IMG/VR virus record: IMGVR_UViG_3300025891_000013
Coordinates: 1-22,104 of that record
DNA from: a virus
Direction: 5' to 3' (one strand)
DNA length: 22,104 bases
Shown here piece by piece: positions 1 to 5,902 of the stretch. The notes under the pieces were generated by a model. It was not told the DNA's origin. It did not search any database and worked only from the letters and a program-made list of their open reading frames with translations. Each line of letters starts with the position of its first letter. The stretch's first letter is position 1. The position numbers were made by a program, and so were the translations under genes.

Positions 1-738
1 GTCGATCCCAGGACGAAGCGTGGCGACATAGGTGCACTGCCCAACCGGGTTCTCGTTGTCAACGAGGGTGATCTCCGGCTTGTCAGAAAGGTAGACGCAG
101 ACGCGGTGAGCGTCGACGTACTTGATAACCTCGACGCGATGATCCGGGGGGAGGATCGCCCCACGGCCGTAGGTGCGCGCGATGGCGCCTGCCCAGTCAG
201 GGAACTCGGCGCTCAACTCCTGCGCAGTGCGGGTGAAGACCCGTGCCATCGCCACCGTGTTGCCCTTGCGGTCCCACAATGGGTAGAAGCCTGTCGTGTG
301 CTCCATGAGCACGTCGGGAAACTTCTCGTCAAAATCAGGCTCGACCGAAGTGACGATCATTCCGTAGGCATAGAACTGAGCAGCCGCCGTCGACATCTGT
401 GCCTGCACGCGAGAACGCTTGAGGTAGTGGTTGGCGATCTTGGAGCGCTTGTCTGCGAAGTCGCGGGCGGCGTCTGAGGTGGCGGTCACGGACTGGCACG
501 AGATGATCGGAAGCGGAGAGAGCGCAGCGGAGGCGTGAGCAACCATGACCTCGACGCGGTTAGCCACGATCGGCCTGGGCCATTCGTCAGAGAAGAGCCC
601 TGGGGCAACCTGATCGAAGTCGCCGTTCAGGACCGCGCTCACCTCAGCGGCGTGGCGATCCCTGGAGGCGTGCTTCGCGCGCAGTGCAGCGACCTTCGAA
701 GCGATCAGGCGGATGTCTGTCAGGTCGGTCGGGCTCAC
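1..738 (-). CDS. Portal protein, N-terminal part (cut by window edge)
   Basis: This frame stays open for 246 codons from a GTG at 738 to the left edge, so the C-terminal part lies outside the window. The start overlaps the TGA of the HNH gene (GTGA) and has AGGAGG about 7 nt upstream. The N-terminus has a charged helix, then VANRVEVMVAHASAALSPLP, then an alpha-helical KRSKIANHYLKRSRVQ segment and GFYPLWDRKGNTVAMARVF. This layout is typical of tailed-phage portal proteins, the dodecameric ring at the capsid vertex through which DNA is packed. Its position directly downstream of terL supports the call. The call rests on this pattern and gene order, not on an alignment. A minor head protein is the main alternative. 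Confidence 0.72.
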   Translation of the reverse strand, partial: MSPTDLTDIRLIASKVAALRAKHASRDRHAAEVSAVLNGDFDQVAPGLFSDEWPRPIVANRVEVMVAHASAALSPLPIISCQSVTATSDAARDFADKRSKIANHYLKRSRVQAQMSTAAAQFYAYGMIVTSVEPDFDEKFPDVLMEHTTGFYPLWDRKGNTVAMARVFTRTAQELSAEFPDWAGAIARTYGRGAILPPDHRVEVIKYVDAHRVCVYLSDKPEITLVDNENPVGQCTYVATLRPGID

Positions 739-1250
739 GCCATTACCTCCTGCCGATGGGCTGCGTCGACCCGGGCATGACAGGGCTTACACAGGGCCTC
801 GTAATGTCCAGGGTCCAGAGAATATGCGACGCTCGACGTGCACCACTGGGTGGTGATCGTCTGATGCCGCTCGTCAGGATCGGCGTGGTTGTACGACCAC
901 TGCTCCGCAGGTGCGCCACAAGGGCACATGTACTCGGCGGCCGGCCCACGAGCTCGGCGAATGCGCGCATGGGCGCCGCGATAGGTCACCGCGGCTTGCC
1001 ACAGGTCTGGGTAAGCGTGCCCGACGCGACGGCGGGGATGGCCATCCCGCCCGAGGGCAGTGAGGTTCTCGCGCTGGAGGCAGCCGCAGGACCGGGTGTG
1101 GCCGGACTTTAGGCGCCCAACCCGAGTAGTGGCCTCCGCTCCACAGTCGCAGGCGCAGAGCCACAGCGACTTGCCACTGGGGCTCGTCCCGACACGACGG
1201 AGACCGACCAGGCGCCCAAATCTCACTCCTGCGAGATCGAGAGCATACAC
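735..1250 (-). CDS. HNH endonuclease with N-terminal zinc cluster (homing-type)
   Basis: The protein has 171 residues and two Cys-rich halves. Residues 32-57 carry C-x-C-x-C followed by SCGCL, a zinc cluster common in free-standing phage homing endonucleases. The C-terminal half has CPCG near 109-112, WSYNH at 118-122 and CKPCH at 154-158, which fits an HNH nuclease fold. The start is GTG at 1250, overlapping the TAG of terL by one base, with GAGG about 7 nt upstream. The stop overlaps the portal start. It is therefore wedged between terL and portal without breaking either gene. Small HNH proteins that assist cos cleavage also lie next to terminase genes, but they lack this first zinc cluster, so a homing-type element is preferred. 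Confidence 0.75.
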   Translation of the reverse strand: MYALDLAGVRFGRLVGLRRVGTSPSGKSLWLCACDCGAEATTRVGRLKSGHTRSCGCLQRENLTALGRDGHPRRRVGHAYPDLWQAAVTYRGAHARIRRARGPAAEYMCPCGAPAEQWSYNHADPDERHQTITTQWCTSSVAYSLDPGHYEALCKPCHARVDAAHRQEVMA

Positions 1251-3160
1251 TAGGCGGACCTCCTCGGAAGAAACGAGAACGGGGCAGATGCCCGCTTCGC
1301 GGCCGTGCCGCGGTTCATAAATGGGACGTCGACGAACTTCTGGGCGTTCGAGCCGCCGAAGCCGAGGATGATGCGAGCCCTCTGCTCAAAGAACCAGAGC
1401 GACATCACGCCGTCCTGGCGGAGCTTGCTCCCGCGTCGGCCGGGCACCCAGGTGAGCAGTTCCTCAATGAGGCACTTCACGCCGTGAGACATATCCGGGT
1501 CAGGCAGCTCGATCAGGTTCGAGCCGGCAACGAACACCTCGCGGCCGGCACCTTCGTTGATCTTCCGGACGCTGCCGAACAACGGACTGAGGGACGCCAC
1601 GCCGAAGTCGGGGTCCAGCTTGTTCTTGCCCGTGTACGTGCCCGTCATCCTGACGCCACGGGTTGCAAGGAAGGCGCGGATCTCGGGGTCGTGGACAAGG
1701 AAGCCGGAGAAGCCCTGTTCCTCGATTATCCACTCGTTGACGCCGTACTCCAGCGTGACCTTCGTGATGATGTCCCTGAAATACTCCGCACTGGGCGAGG
1801 TCTGCGCCCAGCAGTTCTCGATCAACCGCTTCTGCGTGGCTCGGTCAACCTTGCCCACCAGAGTGAAAGTCACCCCAGCCATCGCCGGGTCCATCGAGGC
1901 GATCGTCCACATGCCCTCCCCGCCACGACGGGGGTGACCCCACGCGCCGGCAGTGAGCGGACCAGGCTTACGCCTACGGTCCACCGAAGACATGACGCAG
2001 AGCGGCTTGAAAGCCGCATCCTCAGCGGTCTGCTGCTGCTGGTACACCAGGGACCACACGGCGGGGGGCTTGGAGTCGCGGATCTTAGCGCAGCGGGGTC
2101 CATCAAACATCGTGTACAGGCCATACTCGTCAGCCGCCTTGTCCGCCTCGTCGTACGGCGTGGTGGACTTGGGCCACAGGGTTACCCAGTCCTCTGCTTT
2201 CTCGGCGAACTGGAGTACGGCCGGCTGGCGAAGGTAGGACCACGGTGAGTGCCCTGACAGGTACCGCTCGTCGGTGCGAAGCTCGGAATACAAGTCCTGG
2301 GAAGCCAGGCGAGTCCCGATGATCAGGATCTTGCCGTTCTTGACCCGGGACTCGACCTCGGACTCAAGCCAGTTGACCTGCTTCTCAAACTCGTTGGCGT
2401 TTGCCAGCACCACGCAGTCGTCCAGGATGATGAGGTCGGCGCGTGAACCGTAGATCTGTGACCCGAGACCCAGGGCTTCCACCGTCGGGTCCTTGTGGTC
2501 GACCGTGCGTCCTGCTACATACATCACGCGCTGAGCGAACGAGCCTTCACCGCGGCCGGGCTTGAACCCGCCCTCCGGCGCAAACGCAGCCTGGAGCTTG
2601 GTGAACCTCGTCGACGTGAGGCGCTGCTGGATCTGGTACAAGAACTTCTGCGCCTGTTCTACGCGCTTGCTGACGACGATGATCCGCACGTTCGGGTTCA
2701 TGCAGATGCGGTACGTGGTGTAGTCGATGGTGACCGTCTGAGTCTTCGTGAACCCCGGGGGGACGTTGATGACAAGACGGTTGGTGTCCCGTGGGTCCCA
2801 CTCACACCCTTCGATCGGGGTAAGCTCCCGATCCTCCAGCACGTCGATCCACTGCTGCTGGTGGGGGTAGGTGTCGAAGTCCAGGTACTCCTTGCGGAAC
2901 TGGGCGAAGTCCATGTCGTGACGAGGGGGCACGTCCGCGGAAGTATCAGGGTCTGATACGTTCGTGCGCTTCTTGGCACGTTCGACGCGGACCGTGTCAG
3001 CCTGCCCGGCGAAGTGCTTGTCGTTCCTGCGCCAGGCTTCCCAGGTACGCAGAGAGCGGTCGACGCCCGCCATGGCATTCTCCACCGACGCCCCTGCTGC
3101 ATAAAGCAGCAGCGCCCTTTCCTTGGCCTGGCGAATGTCCAGATGTGCGACCTGAGGCAC
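1250..3160 (-). CDS. terL: Terminase large subunit (TerL)
   Basis: At 636 residues this is the packaging motor that translocates DNA into the prohead and cuts it. The ATPase half has a P-loop-like INVPPGFTKTQ near 131-141, a Walker B LIILDD at 243-248 and a coupling segment KILIIGTRLASQ near 277-288. The nuclease half shows SMDPAMAG (Asp 424) and WIIEEQG near 478-483 as candidate RNase H-fold acidic residues. The GTG start has GAGGAGG 6 nt upstream. No small terminase gene is visible beside it. The P-loop ends in TKTQ rather than the usual GKS/GKT, so the exact catalytic lysine should be confirmed by alignment. The reading frame is intact. Confidence 0.9.
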   Translation of the reverse strand: MPQVAHLDIRQAKERALLLYAAGASVENAMAGVDRSLRTWEAWRRNDKHFAGQADTVRVERAKKRTNVSDPDTSADVPPRHDMDFAQFRKEYLDFDTYPHQQQWIDVLEDRELTPIEGCEWDPRDTNRLVINVPPGFTKTQTVTIDYTTYRICMNPNVRIIVVSKRVEQAQKFLYQIQQRLTSTRFTKLQAAFAPEGGFKPGRGEGSFAQRVMYVAGRTVDHKDPTVEALGLGSQIYGSRADLIILDDCVVLANANEFEKQVNWLESEVESRVKNGKILIIGTRLASQDLYSELRTDERYLSGHSPWSYLRQPAVLQFAEKAEDWVTLWPKSTTPYDEADKAADEYGLYTMFDGPRCAKIRDSKPPAVWSLVYQQQQTAEDAAFKPLCVMSSVDRRRKPGPLTAGAWGHPRRGGEGMWTIASMDPAMAGVTFTLVGKVDRATQKRLIENCWAQTSPSAEYFRDIITKVTLEYGVNEWIIEEQGFSGFLVHDPEIRAFLATRGVRMTGTYTGKNKLDPDFGVASLSPLFGSVRKINEGAGREVFVAGSNLIELPDPDMSHGVKCLIEELLTWVPGRRGSKLRQDGVMSLWFFEQRARIILGFGGSNAQKFVDVPFMNRGTAAKRASAPFSFLPRRSA

Positions 3161-3249
3161 GGTTGACCTCCTCGGCCGGCGGAGGCCATTGCGATGCGTA
3201 CAACCTAGGGGTTGCGGGAGCAGACGTAGGGCGACACGTAGGGGTGTCT

Positions 3250-3278
3250 ATGAGAGGTCACACACGCGCGCGGGTCAA
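3250..3278 (-). promoter_or_regulatory. Candidate leftward promoter for the terminase operon
   Basis: On the minus strand TTGACC (3278-3273) is followed after 17 bp by TCTCAT (3255-3250). The -35 is good and the -10 matches 4 of 6 consensus bases. It lies about 90 bp upstream of the terL start and points toward it. No better candidate was seen nearest the gene. Confidence 0.3.
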
Positions 3279-3309
3279 CTTCTGATGGCGTTGACAGGAT
3301 CGTGTTCTG

Positions 3310-3448
3310 AGGTTCACGGGGGAACCTGAGCGACGAACGAAGTGAGGAGCGAGGAAGGGGCATCGCCCGGTCTCTAACGTTCCCGTGCTCACCCCTCGAC
3401 CCTAGAAGAGGGGAGAGCAGTTCGTTCCTCACTCTCTCCGTTCGTTCG
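3310..3448. repeat. Nested inverted repeats
   Basis: AGGTTC (3310-3315) pairs with GAACCT (3322-3327). Just beyond, GACGAACGAA (from 3332) has its complement TTCGTTCGTC (to 3450). Outside that 10-bp core, TGAGGA and CGA blocks also recur in inverted order, with a few inserted bases. CCCCTC (3392-3397) pairs with GAGGGG (3408-3413) in the loop. A cis-acting role such as cos/pac or termination is possible. Confidence 0.5.
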
Positions 3449-3519
3449 TCTCTCACCTATATAAAGACAGTTGTAGTTCAGATTTCACAAACGTGCAGGT
3501 CAGAGGCATGTTTTTGGGG

Positions 3520-3528
3520 TTATCCACA
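3520..3528 (+). promoter_or_regulatory. DnaA-box-like nonamer
   Basis: TTATCCACA matches the strict E. coli DnaA box. It sits inside a GGGGT/ACCCC dyad with T-runs on both sides. Only one copy was seen, and a functional DnaA-dependent origin usually has several, so this is suggestive only. Confidence 0.35.
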
Positions 3529-3694
3529 CCCCTGTTTTTGACCCTGTAGGGGGGGCAAATACGTTTACGTGGACAGTACGCCCCATATACTGACCGCCGA
3601 TTAAGCATCCCCCGGGTCAAGTTGTGCCCGATTTGTATACCCACCCGGGGTACCCCTCCCAAGTGACTTGTGCCCTAGTCATGCACGGGCGGCA

Positions 3695-3862
3695 GGGCAC
3701 GGGTGTGCCCCGAACGCGGCTGGATGAGCTCATACTCATGCAAGGCAGGGCATATCTATGTACATACGTGGCTGTGCACACATCGATGGGTATCGATGTG
3801 TCGCATGACTGTCCATACAAGGGTGGAGCCTTGTCCCTACGACCACAAGGGTGCAGCCTTGT
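3695..3862. repeat. Hairpin cluster
   Basis: There are four clean dyads: GGGCAC-GGGT-GTGCCC (3695-3710); ACACATCGAT-GGGT-ATCGATGTGT (3778-3801, perfect 10-bp arms); ACAAGG-GTGGAG-CCTTGT (3817-3834); and ACAAGG-GTGCAG-CCTTGT (3845-3862). The first two share a GGGT loop, and the last two are near-identical tandem copies. None has a T tail that would make it an obvious terminator. Confidence 0.65.
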
Positions 3863-3878
3863 CGAGCTGGAACTGCCG

Positions 3879-3892
3879 GCAGTTGACGCACC
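3879..3892 (+). promoter_or_regulatory. Variant of the GGTGTTGACGTACC motif
   Basis: It reads GCAGTTGACGCACC and starts 37 bp upstream of the full motif at 3916. No -10 follows at 17-18 bp. It may be an upstream operator of the early promoter. Confidence 0.45.
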
Positions 3893-3894
3893 AG

Positions 3895-3910
3895 TGTGAT
3901 GCACATCACA
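3895..3910. promoter_or_regulatory. CRP/GlxR-type palindrome TGTGA-N6-TCACA
   Basis: TGTGATGCACATCACA is a perfect inverted repeat and matches the consensus of cAMP-receptor-type regulators. It lies between the two tandem TTGACG motifs, centred about 52 bp upstream of the predicted start of transcription. A host CRP-like protein or a phage regulator could bind here. Confidence 0.45.
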
Positions 3911-3915
3911 GTGTA

Positions 3916-3948
3916 GGTGTTGACGTACCGCAACAGTGCGCGTACGCT
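3916..3948 (+). promoter_or_regulatory. Rightward early promoter with motif copy
   Basis: GGTGTTGACGTACC (3916-3929) supplies the -35 TTGACG (3920-3925). After 17 bp comes the -10 TACGCT (3943-3948). Transcription would begin near 3955 and give a leader of about 27 nt to the first gene at 3982. Confidence 0.75.
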
Positions 3949-3981
3949 AGAGACATCGAACCAACCTAGAGGGAGGTCACC

Positions 3982-4188
3982 ATGACCGCAAGGCGCACCA
4001 CGCAGCAGGACCCTCGCAAGGTCGGCGGCACGTACCGCAGCGGGTACTGGCAGCAGGACTACACGGTGCGCGCGATGCGCGGCGACGAGATCACGGTCCA
4101 ATGGGCTGACGGTCGCATCACGAGCCATTGCACAGCGTGGGACGCACGGCACGACCAGATCATCAGCGAACCAACAAGCGACAACTGA
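3982..4188 (+). CDS. Small protein of unknown function, first gene of the rightward operon
   Basis: The product has 68 residues. It is strongly basic at the N-terminus (TARRTTQQDPRK), with a central segment VRAMRGDEITVQWADG that looks like two short beta strands of an SH3/KOW-like barrel. I do not recognise the family. The ATG has GGGAGG 5 nt upstream and lies about 27 nt from the predicted transcription start of the promoter at 3916-3948, so it should be the first and probably highly expressed early product. A small host-takeover or regulatory role is possible but is only inferred from position. Confidence 0.7.
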   Translation: MTARRTTQQDPRKVGGTYRSGYWQQDYTVRAMRGDEITVQWADGRITSHCTAWDARHDQIISEPTSDN

Positions 4189-4200
4189 CCAGCGCACCAA

Positions 4201-4287
4201 CCGATCACCTAGCGCCAGACATCGACTCACCCGTTAGCCTCGAAAGCGAATGGGAAACGAGACTTAGAGCGTTATCTAGGTGACCGG
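4201..4287. repeat. Long stem upstream of the gene at 4318
   Basis: TCACCTAG (4205-4212) pairs with CTAGGTGA (4276-4283). After one mismatch, CCG/CGG extends the stem to 4287. The enclosed 63 nt contain a weak AACG/CGTT hairpin. The stem ends 30-34 nt before the start codon, close to the spacing of the other leader structures in this operon. Confidence 0.45.
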
Positions 4288-4317
4288 AGCACCACCCAAA
4301 CCTAAGGAAGGATGACC

Positions 4318-4527
4318 ATGAGTAAGATCACCGTTTCCATCCTCAGTGAGGATGTCGCCACCCTGCGCGAGGTGTTCTCTCTCGCGCTTGCCCAGTCAGA
4401 GGGCACGATCGAGGACTACGGCTACGCCGAGGCACTGTCGGACGCATATGAGACGCATAACAAGATCGTTTCCCTCATGGTGGCCCTCGACCACGCGCTC
4501 CCGGACTCAACCGGATTCTTCGACTGA
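4318..4527 (+). CDS. Small acidic protein of unknown function
   Basis: The product has 69 residues from the ATG at 4318. An ATG at 4312 is in frame, but GGAAGG would abut it directly, whereas it is 6 nt from 4318; the later start is preferred. The sequence is helical and acidic (SEDVATLREVFSLALAQSEG, then an EALSDAYETHNK stretch). No Cys, membrane segment or known motif is seen. It sits in the second leader-plus-gene unit of the rightward operon, preceded by a long stem (4201-4287) and followed by a hairpin (4539-4560). Confidence 0.7.
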   Translation: MSKITVSILSEDVATLREVFSLALAQSEGTIEDYGYAEALSDAYETHNKIVSLMVALDHALPDSTGFFD

Positions 4528-4538
4528 CCCGCTTTCGT

Positions 4539-4560
4539 CCCGCACGCTCACCCGTGCGGG
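4539..4560 (+). other. Leader hairpin ending 36 nt before the next start codon
   Basis: CCCGCACG (4539-4546) pairs perfectly with CGTGCGGG (4553-4560). No T-run follows, so a simple terminator is unlikely. The following 36 nt resemble the 36 nt before the gene at 4784, sharing AACGGAAGG and a final ACC before the ATG. Confidence 0.6.
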
Positions 4561-4596
4561 TGCGATGGAAGGTCAGCACAACGGAAGGCTAGGACC

Positions 4597-4707
4597 ATGG
4601 GCACCTATGACGACCTGTTCAGCGGGGACGACTGCACGCGCTGCCCGTTGCACCGCGCCGACGTCTACCTGATCGACGGCGAGATTGACTGGTTTGCGCT
4701 CGCCTGA
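4597..4707 (+). CDS. Very small protein of unknown function
   Basis: The product has 36 residues with a CTRCPLH zinc-knuckle-like cluster near residue 13, then ADVYLIDGEIDWFALA. The ATG at 4597 follows CGGAAGG and the same leader style as its neighbour at 4784. Short Cys-x2-Cys proteins of this type are common and uncharacterised in phages of high-GC hosts. The call rests on the conserved leader, the ribosome site and G/C-rich third positions, since the length alone would not support it. Confidence 0.6.
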   Translation: MGTYDDLFSGDDCTRCPLHRADVYLIDGEIDWFALA

Positions 4708-4723
4708 TTCGTGACCGCTCCTG

Positions 4724-4747
4724 CCTACCGGCCCAACCGTCGGTAGG
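4724..4747 (+). other. Leader hairpin ending 36 nt before the next start codon
   Basis: CCTACCG (4724-4730) pairs with CGGTAGG (4741-4747) around a 10-nt loop. It ends exactly 36 nt upstream of the ATG at 4784, the same distance as the hairpin before 4597. Confidence 0.55.
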
Positions 4748-4783
4748 TGGGGTGAGATTCCGAACCAACGGAAGGATAGAACC

Positions 4784-4996
4784 ATGATCGACCTTTGCGA
4801 CCACTGCGGCAGGCCTGGAGAGTCTTACGTCTACCGGGGCCAGCATTTCAACGGGCTCACCCGCAACCGTGGCGAGGCACTCTGCCCGCGATGTCTCGAC
4901 CGTGCCATGCAAGCCGATCTGGACGCGCCCGTGGGATGGGCTCAGGTCCCCGCGCGAGAGTACATCACGCCCCTGTCGGCATCGCGCTACAGGTGA
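4784..4996 (+). CDS. Small zinc-finger-like protein
   Basis: The product has 70 residues with two Cys pairs, CDHCGR near residue 5 and CPRCLDRA near residue 34, giving a plausible four-Cys zinc site, plus a Trp-rich C-terminal tail. The ATG follows CGGAAGG. The role is unknown; such two-knuckle proteins may bind nucleic acid or protein. A much longer overlapping frame (4795-5268) exists but lacks a ribosome site, and the zinc pairs favour this frame. Confidence 0.72.
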   Translation: MIDLCDHCGRPGESYVYRGQHFNGLTRNRGEALCPRCLDRAMQADLDAPVGWAQVPAREYITPLSASRYR

Positions 4997-5003
4997 GCTC
5001 GGT

Positions 5004-5055
5004 CGCCCTGCCCCAGTTGGGTGAAGGCGTGTGGGTGCGATCCCCGCACAGGGCG
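5004..5055 (+). other. tRNA-like element 1 (acceptor stem plus T-arm)
   Basis: CGCCCTG (5004-5010) pairs with CAGGGCG (5049-5055), a 7-bp acceptor-like stem. Directly inside its 3' strand lies a T-arm-like hairpin: UGUGGG (5030-5035), loop UGCGAUC (5036-5042), CCCGCA (5043-5048). The linker 5011-5029 can form a small CCC/GGG hairpin at the place of a D-arm. There is no anticodon arm. The element ends 36 nt before the ATG at 5092. Between them GCGTGGC and GCCGCGC can form another hairpin. Confidence 0.5.
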
Positions 5056-5091
5056 CGTAAGCGTGGCACCTTGCCGCGCGGAAAGGTAATC

Positions 5092-5268
5092 ATGGCAACG
5101 TGGGAACAGGAGTTGGGCACCGGATGGTGGTCCATCCCTGGGGCGGATGTCGTCCGAACCCTGCGCGGTGCCTGGGCCTGGAGCGCGTGCGGGCGAACGG
5201 GCGAGCACTCGACGCGGTCCGGCGCACAAGCGGCCGCCGAGCGTGCCCTCCGTGGGCGTGTCTCGTGA
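5092..5268 (+). CDS. Small protein of unknown function
   Basis: The product has 58 residues, rich in Trp near the N-terminus (WEQELGTGWWSIPG, then RGAWAWSACG) and ending in an Ala/Arg helix (GAQAAAERALRGRVS). The ATG follows GGAAAGG and tRNA-like element 1. Its stop overlaps the GTG of the next gene (GTGA), so the two are probably translationally coupled. No family was recognised. The sequence hints at a small beta sheet plus one helix, as in minimal dsRNA- or AP2-like folds, but this is speculative. Confidence 0.65.
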   Translation: MATWEQELGTGWWSIPGADVVRTLRGAWAWSACGRTGEHSTRSGAQAAAERALRGRVS

Positions 5269-5438
5269 CGCACACCTGGCACCCCCAGCCCGTCCCGGTC
5301 ACGGTGCAGCTCAGCCCTGTGGGCCGTTGGATGCCGCTCACTGCATCGGTAGACCGGTCGCCCAGCGAGCCGGCACCGTTCATCCGTGACGAGTGGTCGG
5401 ACGATCCTGACCGCACAACTCGCCGCGGGATGTGTTGA
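5265..5438 (+). CDS. Small protein of unknown function, coupled to the gene before
   Basis: The product has 57 residues from a GTG that overlaps the previous TGA. It is Pro-rich (THTWHPQPVPVTVQLSPVG) and then acidic (FIRDEWSDDPD). Third codon positions are G/C-rich throughout. The TGA stop (5436-5438) lies inside the regulatory motif TGTGTTGACGTACC, so gene end and promoter -35 share bases. Function unknown. Confidence 0.55.
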   Translation: MTHTWHPQPVPVTVQLSPVGRWMPLTASVDRSPSEPAPFIRDEWSDDPDRTTRRGMC

Positions 5439-5463
5439 CGTACCGCAACAGTGCATGTACGAT
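5431..5463 (+). promoter_or_regulatory. Rightward promoter with motif copy
   Basis: TGTGTTGACGTACC (5431-5444) includes -35 TTGACG (5435-5440). A 17-bp spacer leads to -10 TACGAT (5458-5463). The spacer is nearly identical to that of the promoter at 3916 for 13 bases. Transcription would start near 5470. Confidence 0.75.
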
Positions 5464-5464
5464 G

Positions 5465-5476
5465 AGGTTATAACCT
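5465..5476. promoter_or_regulatory. Perfect 12-bp palindrome at a transcription start
   Basis: AGGTTATAACCT is self-complementary. It begins 2 bp after the -10 box at 5458-5463, so it covers the expected start site. A dimeric repressor site is a reasonable reading. Confidence 0.45.
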
Positions 5477-5505
5477 ACAGAGAGGGGAACAGCAACGGTT
5501 TGGCC

Positions 5506-5554
5506 GCCGTCGAAGATTCAGCTTCCGCTGCCAGGTGCAACGCCTGGGGACGGC
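5506..5554 (+). other. tRNA-like element 4 (acceptor stem plus T-arm)
   Basis: GCCGTC (5506-5511) pairs with GACGGC (5549-5554); a seventh pair would be G-G. The T-arm is CCAGG (5531-5535), loop UGCAACG, CCUGG (5543-5547). GAAG/CTTC in the linker (5512-5525) can form a short hairpin at the D-arm position. The element ends 37 nt before the ATG at 5592 and lies in the leader of the promoter at 5431. Confidence 0.5.
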
Positions 5555-5591
5555 ACTCGGCAAGGATCGGCACAAGCAGAGAGAGAGTCCG

Positions 5592-5810
5592 ATGATCCAG
5601 TCTGGAGGGAACGTCCGTCTCGCCAGTATTCCGGACGAGCGCTACTCGATCGCAGTTGAATACTGCGGCGAGACGCACTCGGACGCATGGCTCAAGCCGG
5701 GCCAGGCGTACGTCGTCCGTTTCTGCGGCGAGTGGGTCGGCAAGGGTCCGACCAAGGCTGCGGCCGAGGAGGTCGCGCGCGACCACGACGAGAGAAGGGA
5801 CGTCCGCTAG
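5592..5810 (+). CDS. Small protein of unknown function
   Basis: The product has 72 residues from the ATG at 5592, preceded by GAGAGAG. An upstream in-frame ATG at 5535 lies inside tRNA-like element 4 and has no ribosome site. The protein has two Cys-Gly segments (VEYCGETHSDAW and VRFCGEWVGKG) in what looks like a repeated beta-hairpin, then a helix PTKAAAEEVARDHDERR. That pattern resembles small double-stranded-RNA-binding-like or AP2-type folds, without a firm match. It is the first gene after the promoter at 5431-5463. Confidence 0.7.
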   Translation: MIQSGGNVRLASIPDERYSIAVEYCGETHSDAWLKPGQAYVVRFCGEWVGKGPTKAAAEEVARDHDERRDVR

Positions 5811-5813
5811 CAC

Positions 5814-5860
5814 GTCCGCCCGACTGGCAGGGACCACGGTTCGACCCCGTGGCGGGCACG
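5814..5860 (+). other. tRNA-like element 2 (acceptor stem plus T-arm)
   Basis: GCCCG (5818-5822) pairs with CGGGC (5853-5857). With a 2-nt bulge the stem extends through CGT (5813-5815) and ACG (5858-5860). The T-arm is a perfect 6 bp, CCACGG (5834-5839) with CCGTGG (5847-5852). Its loop UUCGACC matches the tRNA T-loop consensus. A second hairpin, GCGGAC-AACC-GTCCGC (5865-5880), follows, and the gene starts at 5903. Confidence 0.55.
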
Positions 5861-5902
5861 ACAAGCGGACAACCGTCCGCACAGAGTGAGAGGATCGGGA
5901 CC

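Larger units (their letters stand above)
3161..3981. other. Large intergenic control region between divergent operons
   Basis: About 820 bp separate the leftward terminase operon from the rightward small-gene operon. No open frame here has a ribosome site plus plausible protein sequence. It contains nested inverted repeats (3310-3448), an AT-rich patch with TATATAA near 3459, a DnaA-box-like site (3520-3528) flanked by runs of T, a hairpin cluster (3695-3862), a CRP-like palindrome (3895-3910) and a promoter (3916-3948). Its place upstream of terL and its density of dyad symmetry suit a replication origin, a packaging site or both. The sequence alone cannot say which. Confidence 0.7.

Noticed and set aside
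1484-2248. 254-codon plus-strand open frame opposite terL
   Set aside because: It is an antisense shadow of the terminase gene; high GC keeps opposite frames open, and there is no ribosome site.
3617-3904. Open frames on both strands in the hairpin region
   Set aside because: Cys/Met/His-rich low-quality sequence without ribosome sites; the DNA there is dominated by dyads and lies upstream of a promoter.
5004-5055. Complete tRNA gene
   Set aside because: There is no anticodon arm and only about 50 nt between the acceptor strands; the same applies to the other three elements.
4795-5268. 157-codon frame covering the 4784 gene and the 5092 gene
   Set aside because: It crosses the tRNA-like element. 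The 4784 frame has proper zinc Cys pairs and ribosome site, and only the last 58 codons (from ATG 5092) are supported.
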